NCBI GenBank assembly: GCA_028713395.1
Contig: JAQTOJ010000003.1
Coordinates: 1 to 22,608, forward strand
Reading direction: 5' to 3'
Source: Dehalococcoidales bacterium
GTDB taxonomy: Bacteria; Chloroflexota; Dehalococcoidia; Dehalococcoidales; Fen-1064
Length of the DNA: 22,608 bases
Shown here: positions 8,688 to 14,674 of the stretch, one piece after another
Layout: the number at the start of each line of letters is the position of its first letter
Position numbering within the stretch: position 1 is the stretch's first letter
The notes under the pieces: model-generated
What the model saw: the letters and a program-made list of their open reading frames with translations, nothing else
Databases searched by the model: none
Told to the model about the DNA's origin: nothing
Position numbers and translations under genes: made by a program

Positions 8688-8786
8688 GAGATTGCCGCGT
8701 CTTTTCAGTCCTCGCAATGGGGAGACACCGAGAGATGAAGTCTCCCATCCCCTCTGAAATTGCTTCTTTTCACTCGTAAAGACAGG
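8688..8786. repeat. Degenerate tandem of a GAGATTGC...CGCAATG-type repeat with a central inverted repeat
   Basis: Two related words, at 8688-8720 (GAGATTGC, then CTTTTCAG, then CTCGCAATGG) and 8756-8786 (GAAATTGC, then CTTTTCAC, then TCGTAAAGACAGG), flank an inverted repeat, GGGAGAC (8720-8726) with GTCTCCC (8740-8746). Similar GATTGC...CGCAATGAC words are common noncoding repeats in many bacterial genomes. Here they are eroded; the assignment is by pattern memory only. Confidence 0.4.
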
Positions 8787-8841
8787 TTCTATTATGCGGC
8801 CGGTGGGTTCGCTAGTTTCCCGGAGTGATTTACCCTACAAT

Positions 8842-8878
8842 GGGCGGGTTTGAAACCCGCCCTTACGGTTTTCAACCG
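8842..8878. repeat. Dispersed repeat unit, copy 2 (perfect palindrome plus small hairpin)
   Basis: At 8842-8862 two perfectly complementary 10-bp arms, GGGCGGGTTT and AAACCCGCCC, surround a single G. A second hairpin, CGGTT-TTC-AACCG, follows at 8866-8878. Bases 8849-8873 repeat those at 8558-8582. This is the intact-looking member of the pair. Confidence 0.75.
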
Positions 8879-8914
8879 GGTTCCATGTCATTAAAAACCG
8901 AAATCGTGCTTAAT

Positions 8915-8949
8915 AAAAAAGCCCGGAGCTAAACACTCCGGGCTTTTTT
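8915..8949 (-). terminator. Bidirectional rho-independent terminator after the pilin gene
   Basis: An 8-bp GC-rich stem, GCCCGGAG (8921-8928) with CTCCGGGC (8936-8943), has a 7-nt loop and is flanked by six A and six T, so it can end transcription from either side. It lies 23 bp beyond the minus-strand pilin stop and can also stop read-through from the pilB-pilT operon. Confidence 0.93.
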
Positions 8950-8971
8950 CCCCGTTATTAATTATGATATG

Positions 8972-9346
8972 TTAGTCTTGGGTTACGGTGCCATCGGCGG
9001 TAAATGTGTAGGTTTTACCGGATTTGACTACGGTCCCATTCAAACCGGTGAGATAATCGCTTAACTTTAAAGCGGTCGTATCAGTGGTAACAACTAAAGC
9101 CATGTCATCTTCAGCGGCGATGGGGACGAGTTTCGCAGTTGTGCTATCAGCAAGCATTGCCATGGTAGCGGTCTGAATATTGTGTAATTCGGTTTCGGCC
9201 GCTTCGTTCTTGCCGCGGTCGATAAATTTACCTACGTTAGGAATGGCCACGGCTGCCAGAACGCCGAGAATTGCTACCACAACCAGTAACTCGACCAGTG
9301 TGAACCCTTTCTGTCCGTAGCGGAAGCTCTTGAATAATTTCTTCAT
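8972..9346 (-). CDS. pilA: Type IV major pilin (PilA-like prepilin)
   Basis: The 124-residue prepilin has a 14-residue basic leader ending GQKG, then the canonical FTLVELLVVVAILGVLAAVAIPN N-terminal helix start with Glu at E19 (mature +5). Cleavage after G14 by PilD leaves a mature protein of about 110 residues. The globular part is small and Thr/Ala/Asp-rich and has no Cys, so there is no disulfide-closed D-region. A strong SD, AAGGAG (plus-strand 9353-9358), lies 6 nt from the ATG. The gene stands alone, convergent with the pilus operon and with its own terminator, which fits an abundantly expressed major subunit. Major rather than minor pilin is inferred from the near-consensus N-terminus, strong SD and monocistronic layout. 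Confidence 0.88.
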   Translation of the reverse strand: MKKLFKSFRYGQKGFTLVELLVVVAILGVLAAVAIPNVGKFIDRGKNEAAETELHNIQTATMAMLADSTTAKLVPIAAEDDMALVVTTDTTALKLSDYLTGLNGTVVKSGKTYTFTADGTVTQD

Positions 9347-9362
9347 GCTTTTCTCCTTATTG

Positions 9363-9403
9363 TGTTACTTTGTGACAATTGTGTAAATTTCGTCACACCA
9401 ATA
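9363..9403 (-). promoter_or_regulatory. Pilin leader with operator-like inverted repeat and words shared with the pilB leader
   Basis: TGTGAC (9371-9376) and GTCACA (9392-9397) form an inverted repeat with a 15-bp centre. Read on the minus strand the region contains TATTGGTGT, ATTTACACAAT and CACAAAGTAACA, all with close matches just upstream of pilB. A weak promoter candidate lies upstream: TTGACC (plus 9431-9436) with TAAGCT (9409-9414), 16-bp spacing; an alternative -10 is TATGAG at 9404-9409. Confidence 0.45.
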
Positions 9404-9525
9404 CTCATAGCTTACCATAACCACCACGCCGGTCAATACGCTAATAGTCCTCTTTTAAAGTAGGAAGAAAGTCCTATCCACGCCTGAAAACCATAGTACC
9501 CGCTCACAAAAGACGCGTGAAGGTA

Positions 9526-9554
9526 TTGACGCGCTCACAAAAAATCGGCACAAT
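9526..9554 (+). promoter_or_regulatory. Predicted promoter immediately upstream of pilD
   Basis: TTGACG (9526-9531) and CACAAT (9549-9554) are 17 bp apart. Transcription would begin near 9561, at or after the annotated ATG, so the gene may be translated from a leaderless mRNA starting at the in-frame ATG 9563. The direct repeat CGCTCACAAAA occurs at 9501-9511 and 9532-9542, three helical turns apart. Confidence 0.45.
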
Positions 9555-9556
9555 GT

Positions 9557-10342
9557 ATGGATATGACGGTAATATTGGCGATCATTTTCGGACTGCTTGG
9601 TGTGGCGATCGGCAGTTTCCTTAATGTATGTATAGACCGGCTGCCGGCGCGGAAATCGCTTGCCTACCCGGCCTCACATTGTGACGCCTGCCAGCATCCG
9701 CTCTCGCCCCTGGATAACATCCCTGTTATCAGTTATTTATGGCTCCGGGGCAAATGCCGGTATTGCCAGGCATCGATTCCCCGGCGCGTGGTTTTGGTGG
9801 AAATATTCACCGGCGCGCTCTTTACACTGTTGTATCTGAAATACGGCTTATCCGCCCAGTTTGCGGTGACTATTATATATAGTTGTATTCTGCTGGTATT
9901 GGCCGTGATCGACCTGGAAAACGGGTTATTACTGAATGTCATCGTATATCCCACCATGGTATTGGCGCTGGGCGCCAGTATCTTTTTGCCCGAAACAGTA
10001 GTTAACGGTTACGCCCCACATATCGGAATACTTAACGGACTGATGGCCGGGGCTATCGGATTTGTGATCCTGCTCATACCGGCCATTGTTTCAAGATCCG
10101 GCATGGGCTGGGGAGACGTCAAAATGGCGGGCATGCTGGGTTTGATGACCGGCTTCCCGAACGTCTTTGTCGCCATTCTGGGCGGCATTATTCTGGGCGG
10201 ACTCTGGGCGATCGGACTGATCGTCTTGAAAAAGAAAAAACGTAAAGATGCCATACCGTTTGGGCCGTTTTTAGCCCTCGGCGGTATGATCGCGCTCGTC
10301 TGGGGGACCGCGATCATTCATTGGTATACCCGCTTTTTTTAA
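9557..10342 (+). CDS. pilD: Type IV prepilin peptidase PilD (A24 family, bifunctional with N-methylase domain)
   Basis: PilD cleaves the leader of prepilins at the Gly-Phe bond inside the membrane and, in the full-length form, methylates the new N-terminus. The 261 residues contain the N-terminal opening GSFLNVCIDRLP, a cytoplasmic zinc-type tetracysteine (C42, C45, C67, C70), and the two aspartates of the aspartic protease: D119 in AVIDLENG and D187 in GWGDVK. Around seven to eight hydrophobic segments follow the usual topology. It is divergent from the pilin gene it should act on. The start is uncertain: ATG 9557 and ATG 9563 are both possible and neither has an SD. No other prepilin peptidase is seen, so it should serve all four prepilin-like proteins in the window. 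Confidence 0.93.
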   Translation: MDMTVILAIIFGLLGVAIGSFLNVCIDRLPARKSLAYPASHCDACQHPLSPLDNIPVISYLWLRGKCRYCQASIPRRVVLVEIFTGALFTLLYLKYGLSAQFAVTIIYSCILLVLAVIDLENGLLLNVIVYPTMVLALGASIFLPETVVNGYAPHIGILNGLMAGAIGFVILLIPAIVSRSGMGWGDVKMAGMLGLMTGFPNVFVAILGGIILGGLWAIGLIVLKKKKRKDAIPFGPFLALGGMIALVWGTAIIHWYTRFF

Positions 10343-10391
10343 TTCCGCTTATTAACAAATTATAAACATTTTGTAATAATGTTGTTTTTAC

Positions 10392-10420
10392 TTGACAAGT
10401 TCCACAATTATCTCTATAAT
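10392..10420 (+). promoter_or_regulatory. Perfect-consensus sigma70-type promoter
   Basis: TTGACA (10392-10397) and TATAAT (10415-10420) are exactly 17 bp apart. An AT-rich tract with the dyad AACATT-N7-AATGTT (10365-10383) lies just upstream of the -35 box, either an UP-like element or an operator. Start predicted near 10427, leaving a leader of about 120 nt. Confidence 0.85.
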
Positions 10421-10438
10421 ACCTCTTTGTTTCCTATT

Positions 10439-10485
10439 TTATGTCAGGTTGATTGATGTCTCCCCGGCATGAGTCTCTGACATAA
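10439..10485 (+). promoter_or_regulatory. Stem-loop in the leader of the NarL/LuxR regulator
   Basis: TTATGTCAG (10439-10447) is exactly complementary to CTGACATAA (10477-10485), with a 29-nt interior. It lies shortly after the predicted transcription start. It may be an RNA structure or a DNA dyad bound by a regulator; I do not recognise a known riboswitch. Confidence 0.4.
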
Positions 10486-10548
10486 CCAAGTGGTTGCGGC
10501 GGTGTTTCAAGTATCGGCGGAGTATTCTTTTTAGTGAGGTATCAAGGC

Positions 10549-11220
10549 ATGAACAAACTAAAAGTGCTGGTCGTCAGCCCGCAATCTTTCTTCCGCCAGG
10601 GGGTCTGGCATTCGCTATCGGTGAATAACGATATGGCCGTCGCCACGACATCGGAAATCGATACAATCGTGATGGCGGAAATAGACGAAGCCAACCCCGA
10701 TATCACCATCATCGATGTGGACGGTATCGGCAGCGAAAAGATGCAGGCGGCGAAACATCTCAAACAGGCATTTCCCGGTATGGGTGTCATATTGCTGAGT
10801 TCCAATCCGGATGATAACCAGATGTTTCAAGCCTTGAAAGCCCACGCCGCGGCTTATTTGAAAAAAGATGTCTCACCGGAGGACCTGCTGGCGGCGGTCC
10901 GGCAGGTAGCTAACGGCGAACAACCCATACAGGAAGCCTTTACCACCCGCCAGAAAGTGGCCATGCAGGTGTTGAACAAGTTCCAGGAACTCACCTGGGA
11001 GACAGATACACCCAGCCGTTCCCCGCTTACCGACCGCGAGACGGAAATACTTTCTTTCGTGGCCCGGGGTATGTTGAACAAACAGATCGCTACGGAACTG
11101 GGGATCAGTGAACAGACGATCAAAAATCACATCACCTCGATATTACGCAAACTAAACGCCAGCGCCCGCACCGAAGCGGTTGTGCTGGCGATCAAACAGG
11201 GACTCATTACAATCAGCTAA
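10549..11220 (+). CDS. Atypical NarL/LuxR-family response regulator
   Basis: The 223-residue protein has a receiver domain (about 1-120) and a C-terminal LuxR helix-turn-helix (about 155-223, LTDRETEILSFVARG, then NKQIATELGISEQTIKNH). The receiver keeps the phosphoacceptor position (D56 in DITIIDVD) and the conserved Lys (AAAYLKKD), but the acidic pair that normally binds Mg2+ (VDDH) is replaced by S10-P11 in VLVVSPQS. Phosphorylation by ordinary chemistry is therefore doubtful. I chose ATG 10549 because GAGGT at 10536-10540 gives 8-nt spacing; GTG 10534 in the same frame would add five residues. No histidine kinase is nearby. The gene follows pilD but has its own very strong promoter, so a role in pilus control is only a possibility. 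Confidence 0.85.
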   Translation: MNKLKVLVVSPQSFFRQGVWHSLSVNNDMAVATTSEIDTIVMAEIDEANPDITIIDVDGIGSEKMQAAKHLKQAFPGMGVILLSSNPDDNQMFQALKAHAAAYLKKDVSPEDLLAAVRQVANGEQPIQEAFTTRQKVAMQVLNKFQELTWETDTPSRSPLTDRETEILSFVARGMLNKQIATELGISEQTIKNHITSILRKLNASARTEAVVLAIKQGLITIS

Positions 11221-11233
11221 GGAGTCCCTGGAT

Positions 11234-11557
11234 TTGAGAAACCGATTTAAGGTCTTAACCGGAAGCCGGGCAGTGAAATATCTGCTCGGCTTTCTGATTT
11301 TGCTGGTGGTGGCGGACGGCTTCATTACCAACTATCTCATCAGTCATAATATTGCGCATGAGTCTAACCCTTTTTTATGGGATATCGCCGGTAGTCACTG
11401 GCTGATCATCATCAAAATAGTCGGGGCGGTAGTTTGTGCCTTCGTTCTCTGGGATATCTACCGCCACTGGCAAAAACTCGGCGTCATCAGTATTTACCTC
11501 TTCGTGGTCGTTTATCTGGTTATCGTCGGTTGGAATATCTCATTGCTGTTCCTCTAA
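11234..11557 (+). CDS. Small DUF5658-like membrane protein
   Basis: A 107-residue membrane protein with three to four hydrophobic segments (about residues 11-30, 54-72 and 78-105). The pattern LLVVADGFITNYLI followed by ESNPFLW resembles DUF5658-type proteins, which share a D..T...EANP signature; the function of that family is unknown to me. I set the start at TTG 11234 because AAGGAG at 11219-11224, overlapping the stop of the preceding gene, gives 9-nt spacing; the frame is open further upstream to an ATG at 11180, but that would overlap the regulator by 41 bp without an SD. It is probably cotranscribed with the regulator. Confidence 0.65.
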   Translation: MRNRFKVLTGSRAVKYLLGFLILLVVADGFITNYLISHNIAHESNPFLWDIAGSHWLIIIKIVGAVVCAFVLWDIYRHWQKLGVISIYLFVVVYLVIVGWNISLLFL

Positions 11558-11629
11558 TATCCCGCTCATTTCGATAATCGCATAGGAAATTATTACTGAT
11601 TATTGCCGTTATTGACTTATTTTTCGACC

Positions 11630-11667
11630 TTTACCAAACTGTAACAATACCTTAACGTTTTCGTGCC
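11630..11667 (+). promoter_or_regulatory. 11-bp-phased direct repeats upstream of the glutamate synthase promoter (candidate GlnR-like site)
   Basis: TTTAC-N6-GTAAC-N6-TTAAC (11630-11656), continuing less well with N6-GTGCC (11663-11667), places one TnAC half-site per DNA turn on the same face. It ends about 10-20 bp before the -35 box. The format matches OmpR-family tandem sites, and the words resemble the actinobacterial GlnR a-box (gTnAC). Confidence 0.5.
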
Positions 11668-11677
11668 TGTGGTGATA

Positions 11678-11706
11678 TTGACACCCCCAGCCTGCTATGC
11701 TAACAT
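11678..11706 (+). promoter_or_regulatory. Promoter of the glutamate synthase operon
   Basis: TTGACA (11678-11683) and TAACAT (11701-11706) are 17 bp apart, with a start near 11713. A 7-bp hairpin, CATACGG (11710-11716) with CCGTATG (11727-11733), would sit at the very 5' end of the transcript. Confidence 0.65.
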
Positions 11707-11758
11707 TTTCATACGGCAATAGGTTTCCGTATGCCATATTTTTCCAGGTGGGGGTGAA

Positions 11759-12220
11759 ATGCCGATGAAAAGAGTCCTGGTCAACGAACCCGTCTGCATG
11801 GGTTGCCATCTCTGTGAAGTGTACTGCCAATTAAACCATTCCACGTCATCCGACCTGGTAAAAGCCTTCAAGCGGCCGGAACACCAAAATCTTCCACGTC
11901 TGCGCATCGAAGCGCGCAACCCGATCTTCTTCTCCCTTCGCTGTCAGCACTGCGCCGAAGCGCCCTGCATTTCCGCCTGTCTGACCGGCGCCTTGAGCCG
12001 GGATGAAAAAAGCGGCGCGGTGATTACCGACGAAGCCAAATGCATCGGCTGCTGGACGTGTATTCTTGCCTGCCCTTACGGCGCCATCAAGCAAGATACA
12101 GTGAAACACAAATCCGTAAAGTGCGATCTTTGCCAGGGCAGCAAAATACCGGCGTGTGTCGAGCACTGCCCTAACGAAGCGCTGGTGTTTGAGGAAGTAG
12201 CGGAGGTGAAGAGTAAATGA
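11759..12220 (+). CDS. Four-cluster 4Fe-4S ferredoxin subunit (HycB/DmsB-type) of the glutamate synthase operon
   Basis: The 153-residue protein has four cysteine groups arranged like electron-transfer subunits of the DmsB/HycB family: CMGCHLCEVYC (13-23), CQHCAEAPCISAC, CIGCWTCILACP and CDLCQGSKIPACVEHCP, enough for four 4Fe-4S clusters. It should pass electrons between an NAD(P)H or ferredoxin donor and the synthase subunits downstream. A strong purine-rich SD (11747-11756) precedes two possible starts, ATG 11759 and ATG 11765; spacing favours either, so the N-terminus is uncertain by two residues. It overlaps the next gene by 4 bp (ATGA). Such ferredoxins accompany split, archaeal-type glutamate synthases; the exact partner is inferred from the operon. 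Confidence 0.85.
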   Translation: MPMKRVLVNEPVCMGCHLCEVYCQLNHSTSSDLVKAFKRPEHQNLPRLRIEARNPIFFSLRCQHCAEAPCISACLTGALSRDEKSGAVITDEAKCIGCWTCILACPYGAIKQDTVKHKSVKCDLCQGSKIPACVEHCPNEALVFEEVAEVKSK

Positions 12221-13527
12221 ACCGCACGAAATATCTTATTATCGGTAACTCCGCCGGTGGTATTGGCGCGGTGGAAGCAATCCGCCGGGTGGATAAAGCC
12301 GGAGCGATTACCATTATCTCAGAAGAGCCATACGCAGCATATTCGCGTCCATTAATCTCAGAACACCTGTTTGAAAACCGGCCGGTGGCCAATATGCTTT
12401 TTCGTTCACCAGACTTTTATGTAAAGAATAACGTCCAAACAATATTGGGCAAAAAAGTGACGGGGCTGGACTTGAAAGCCAAGACTGCCCAGCTTGAAGA
12501 CGGCGCCTCTATGAAGTGGGAAAAGCTGTTGCTCGCCACGGGCGGCCAGCCGATTATACCAAAAATGGATGGCGTGAAGACGCCGGGTGTCTTCACTTTT
12601 ACCACCATCGATGACGCAGAAGCTATTGACCGCTTTTTACCCAGAGTGCAGCGCGCCGTCATCATCGGCGGCGGTTTGATCGGCATCAGTGTTACCGATG
12701 CCCTGGTGAAACGTGGCATTGACGTCACTATTGTTGAGATGAAAGACCGCGTTTTGAACGTGATGCTCGATGAAGCTGCCAGCGCGCTGGTGGAAGATGC
12801 CCTGAAGAAAAACAATGTGCGGATTATCACCGGGCGCACGGTCACAGAAATCCACAGCGATTTCACTACGGAAATTTTAACCGGCGTTACGCTGGATAAC
12901 GGGCAAGAACTCACAGCGGAAATGGTGGTGGCGGCGGTGGGCGTGAAACCTCGCGTTGAGCTGGCCATGGCTGCCGGTATCAAAACCAACCGCGGGATCG
13001 TAGTTGACCGGGCAATGCAAACCTCGACGGCGGATGTTTATGCCTGCGGTGATGCAGCAGAGGTTTATGATTTTATCTTTGGCGATAACCGAGTGACCCC
13101 CATCTGGCCGAACGCTTTTGTGGGTGGTGGTGTGGCAGGCGCCAACATGGCGGGCAAAAAATCGGAGTATGCCGGCGGCATGTCCATGAACTCCATTAAA
13201 TATTTCGGTTTGTCCATTGCCTCAGCCGGCATGGTTACTCCGCCCGATGCAGCTTATGAGGTCATCTCGCAAACCACGGGCCGTAATTATAGAAAGCTGA
13301 TCTTGAAAGACGGGATTATTACCGGCATGGTTTTCACAGGGAATATTGAATCCGCCGGTATCATCTGCGGACTGATGAAAGATAAGGTGAACGTCGAAGC
13401 GTTTAAGCGCGCGCTGATCAGCGATAATTTTAGCTTCCTGTCTTTACCGGAAATTGTGTGGCGGGAACGCCTGGAAATAACCTTTAAAAAACCGGCAGCT
13501 ATGAGCGGCGCAGGAGTACGGCAATGA
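12217..13527 (+). CDS. FAD/NAD(P)-dependent oxidoreductase, probable electron-input subunit of glutamate synthase
   Basis: This 436-residue flavoprotein belongs to the pyridine nucleotide-disulfide oxidoreductase fold. The FAD-binding motif is IIGNSAGGIG (residues 8-17), the NAD-binding motif is GGGLIG at 151-156 followed by IVEM, whose Glu at the end of strand 2 favours NADH over NADPH, and the second FAD contact is STADVYACGDAAE. There is no redox-active CxxxxC pair, so it is a reductase of the NADH oxidase/rubredoxin reductase type, not a disulfide reductase. It differs from classical GltD, which carries its own N-terminal Fe-S domain; here the separate ferredoxin supplies the clusters. 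It overlaps both neighbours by 4 bp (ATGA), showing tight coupling. Coenzyme preference is an inference. Confidence 0.85.
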   Translation: MNRTKYLIIGNSAGGIGAVEAIRRVDKAGAITIISEEPYAAYSRPLISEHLFENRPVANMLFRSPDFYVKNNVQTILGKKVTGLDLKAKTAQLEDGASMKWEKLLLATGGQPIIPKMDGVKTPGVFTFTTIDDAEAIDRFLPRVQRAVIIGGGLIGISVTDALVKRGIDVTIVEMKDRVLNVMLDEAASALVEDALKKNNVRIITGRTVTEIHSDFTTEILTGVTLDNGQELTAEMVVAAVGVKPRVELAMAAGIKTNRGIVVDRAMQTSTADVYACGDAAEVYDFIFGDNRVTPIWPNAFVGGGVAGANMAGKKSEYAGGMSMNSIKYFGLSIASAGMVTPPDAAYEVISQTTGRNYRKLILKDGIITGMVFTGNIESAGIICGLMKDKVNVEAFKRALISDNFSFLSLPEIVWRERLEITFKKPAAMSGAGVRQ

Positions 13528-14660
13528 AAGAGCTATGGAAAATCAATAACCCCCATAATGACGACAAAGTGATTGATGCCTGCTCTATTTTCGGCGCCAT
13601 GGATGTCTCCGGCAAAGCCTTTTCCGGCACAGGGGTAATTAAGGCCATCAGTAATATGCATGACCGCAGTAACGGGCTGGGCGGCGGGTTCGCGGTTTAT
13701 GGTTTGTATCCTGATTACGCCGAACACTACGCCTTCCATATCATGTATCTTAACGAGGCTGCCCGGCATGAGACTGAAAGATTTCTGAAAGATAATTTCT
13801 ACATAGTCCATGATGAGATCGTGCCGACCAAACCCACCACCGGTATCATCAACCCGCCTTTGTTCTGGCGGTATTTCATCGATATAGGTAAGCATAAACC
13901 CACTGAAATGGCGGATGACGATTACCTGGTGGATAAAGTGATGACCATCAACGCCACAATCGAAGATGTCTTCGTTTTTTCCAGCGGCAAGAACATGGGT
14001 GTTTTCAAAGGCGTAGGGTATCCCGAACAGATAGCGGAATTTTTCCGGCTGGACGAATATGAAGGCTATTTATGGACGGCGCATGGCCGGTTCCCCACCA
14101 ATACCCCCGGCTGGTGGGGCGGCGCGCATCCTTTCAGCATTCTGGACTGGACGGTAGTGCACAACGGCGAGATTTCGTCTTATGGAACCAACCGCCGTTG
14201 TCTGGAAGAGTTTGGTTATAAATGCACCATGCAGACGGATACCGAGGTCGTGGCTTACGCGCTGGACTTGCTGGTACGTAAACATAACCTGCCGATGGAA
14301 CTGGTGGCCAAGGTTTTAGCGCCGCCTTTCTGGAACGATATCAACCGCTTGCCGCCCGGCAAAAAAGAACTGATGCTGGCATTACGCCAGGTTTACGGCG
14401 GGTTGCTGCTTAACGGCCCATTCACCTTCATTATCGCCCACGAAGGTGAGATGATCGGCTTGACCGATCGCATCCGCTTACGCCCGCTGACTGTAGGAGA
14501 AAAGGGCACCATGCTCTATCTTTCTTCGGAAGAATCGGCGATCAGGTTGATCAGCCCGGAACTGGATAATGTCTGGACGCCCATGGGCGGTGAACCCGTG
14601 ATCGGTAGGCTGGGAAAACCGCTGCCTTCGCACAAAGAACCGGCGGGAGCCCTGCGGTAA
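13524..14660 (+). CDS. Glutamate synthase, class II glutamine amidotransferase subunit (archaeal-type GltB domain 1)
   Basis: The 378-residue protein releases ammonia from glutamine for the synthase. It corresponds to the N-terminal amidohydrolase domain of GltB: the catalytic block ACSIFGAMD, the glutamine-binding stretch LWTAHGRFPTN, and VHNGEISSYGTNRR with the oxyanion-hole NG pair. The nucleophile Cys is at position 20, not at the N-terminus, so activity would need removal of a 19-residue propeptide (or another start); no start codon places Cys at position 2. Propeptides are known in GltB and some PurF proteins. It overlaps the oxidoreductase by 4 bp and precedes the FMN-domain gene by 14 bp. 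Confidence 0.9.
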   Translation: MKELWKINNPHNDDKVIDACSIFGAMDVSGKAFSGTGVIKAISNMHDRSNGLGGGFAVYGLYPDYAEHYAFHIMYLNEAARHETERFLKDNFYIVHDEIVPTKPTTGIINPPLFWRYFIDIGKHKPTEMADDDYLVDKVMTINATIEDVFVFSSGKNMGVFKGVGYPEQIAEFFRLDEYEGYLWTAHGRFPTNTPGWWGGAHPFSILDWTVVHNGEISSYGTNRRCLEEFGYKCTMQTDTEVVAYALDLLVRKHNLPMELVAKVLAPPFWNDINRLPPGKKELMLALRQVYGGLLLNGPFTFIIAHEGEMIGLTDRIRLRPLTVGEKGTMLYLSSEESAIRLISPELDNVWTPMGGEPVIGRLGKPLPSHKEPAGALR

Positions 14661-14674
14661 GGGGAGAGAATTAG

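Larger units (their letters stand above)
8402..8971. other. 570-bp intergenic stretch with degenerate repeats
   Basis: No convincing protein-coding gene is visible in this region. It contains two copies of a 25-bp sequence, a perfect long palindrome, two degenerate copies of a second short repeat and, at its right end, a bidirectional terminator serving the minus-strand pilin. No clear rho-independent terminator follows pilT directly. Confidence 0.7.

Noticed and set aside
8558..8873. Repeated 25-bp unit as a possible CRISPR array
   Set aside because: Only two copies, about 290 bp apart, strongly palindromic, with no regular spacers and no cas genes.
11180..11233. ATG 11180 as start of the small membrane protein
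   Set aside because: It overlaps the regulator gene by 41 bp and lacks an SD, while TTG 11234 has AAGGAG at 9-nt spacing.
12417..12989. 190-residue minus-strand open frame
   Set aside because: Antisense shadow of the FAD oxidoreductase, low-complexity Ser/Thr-rich translation.
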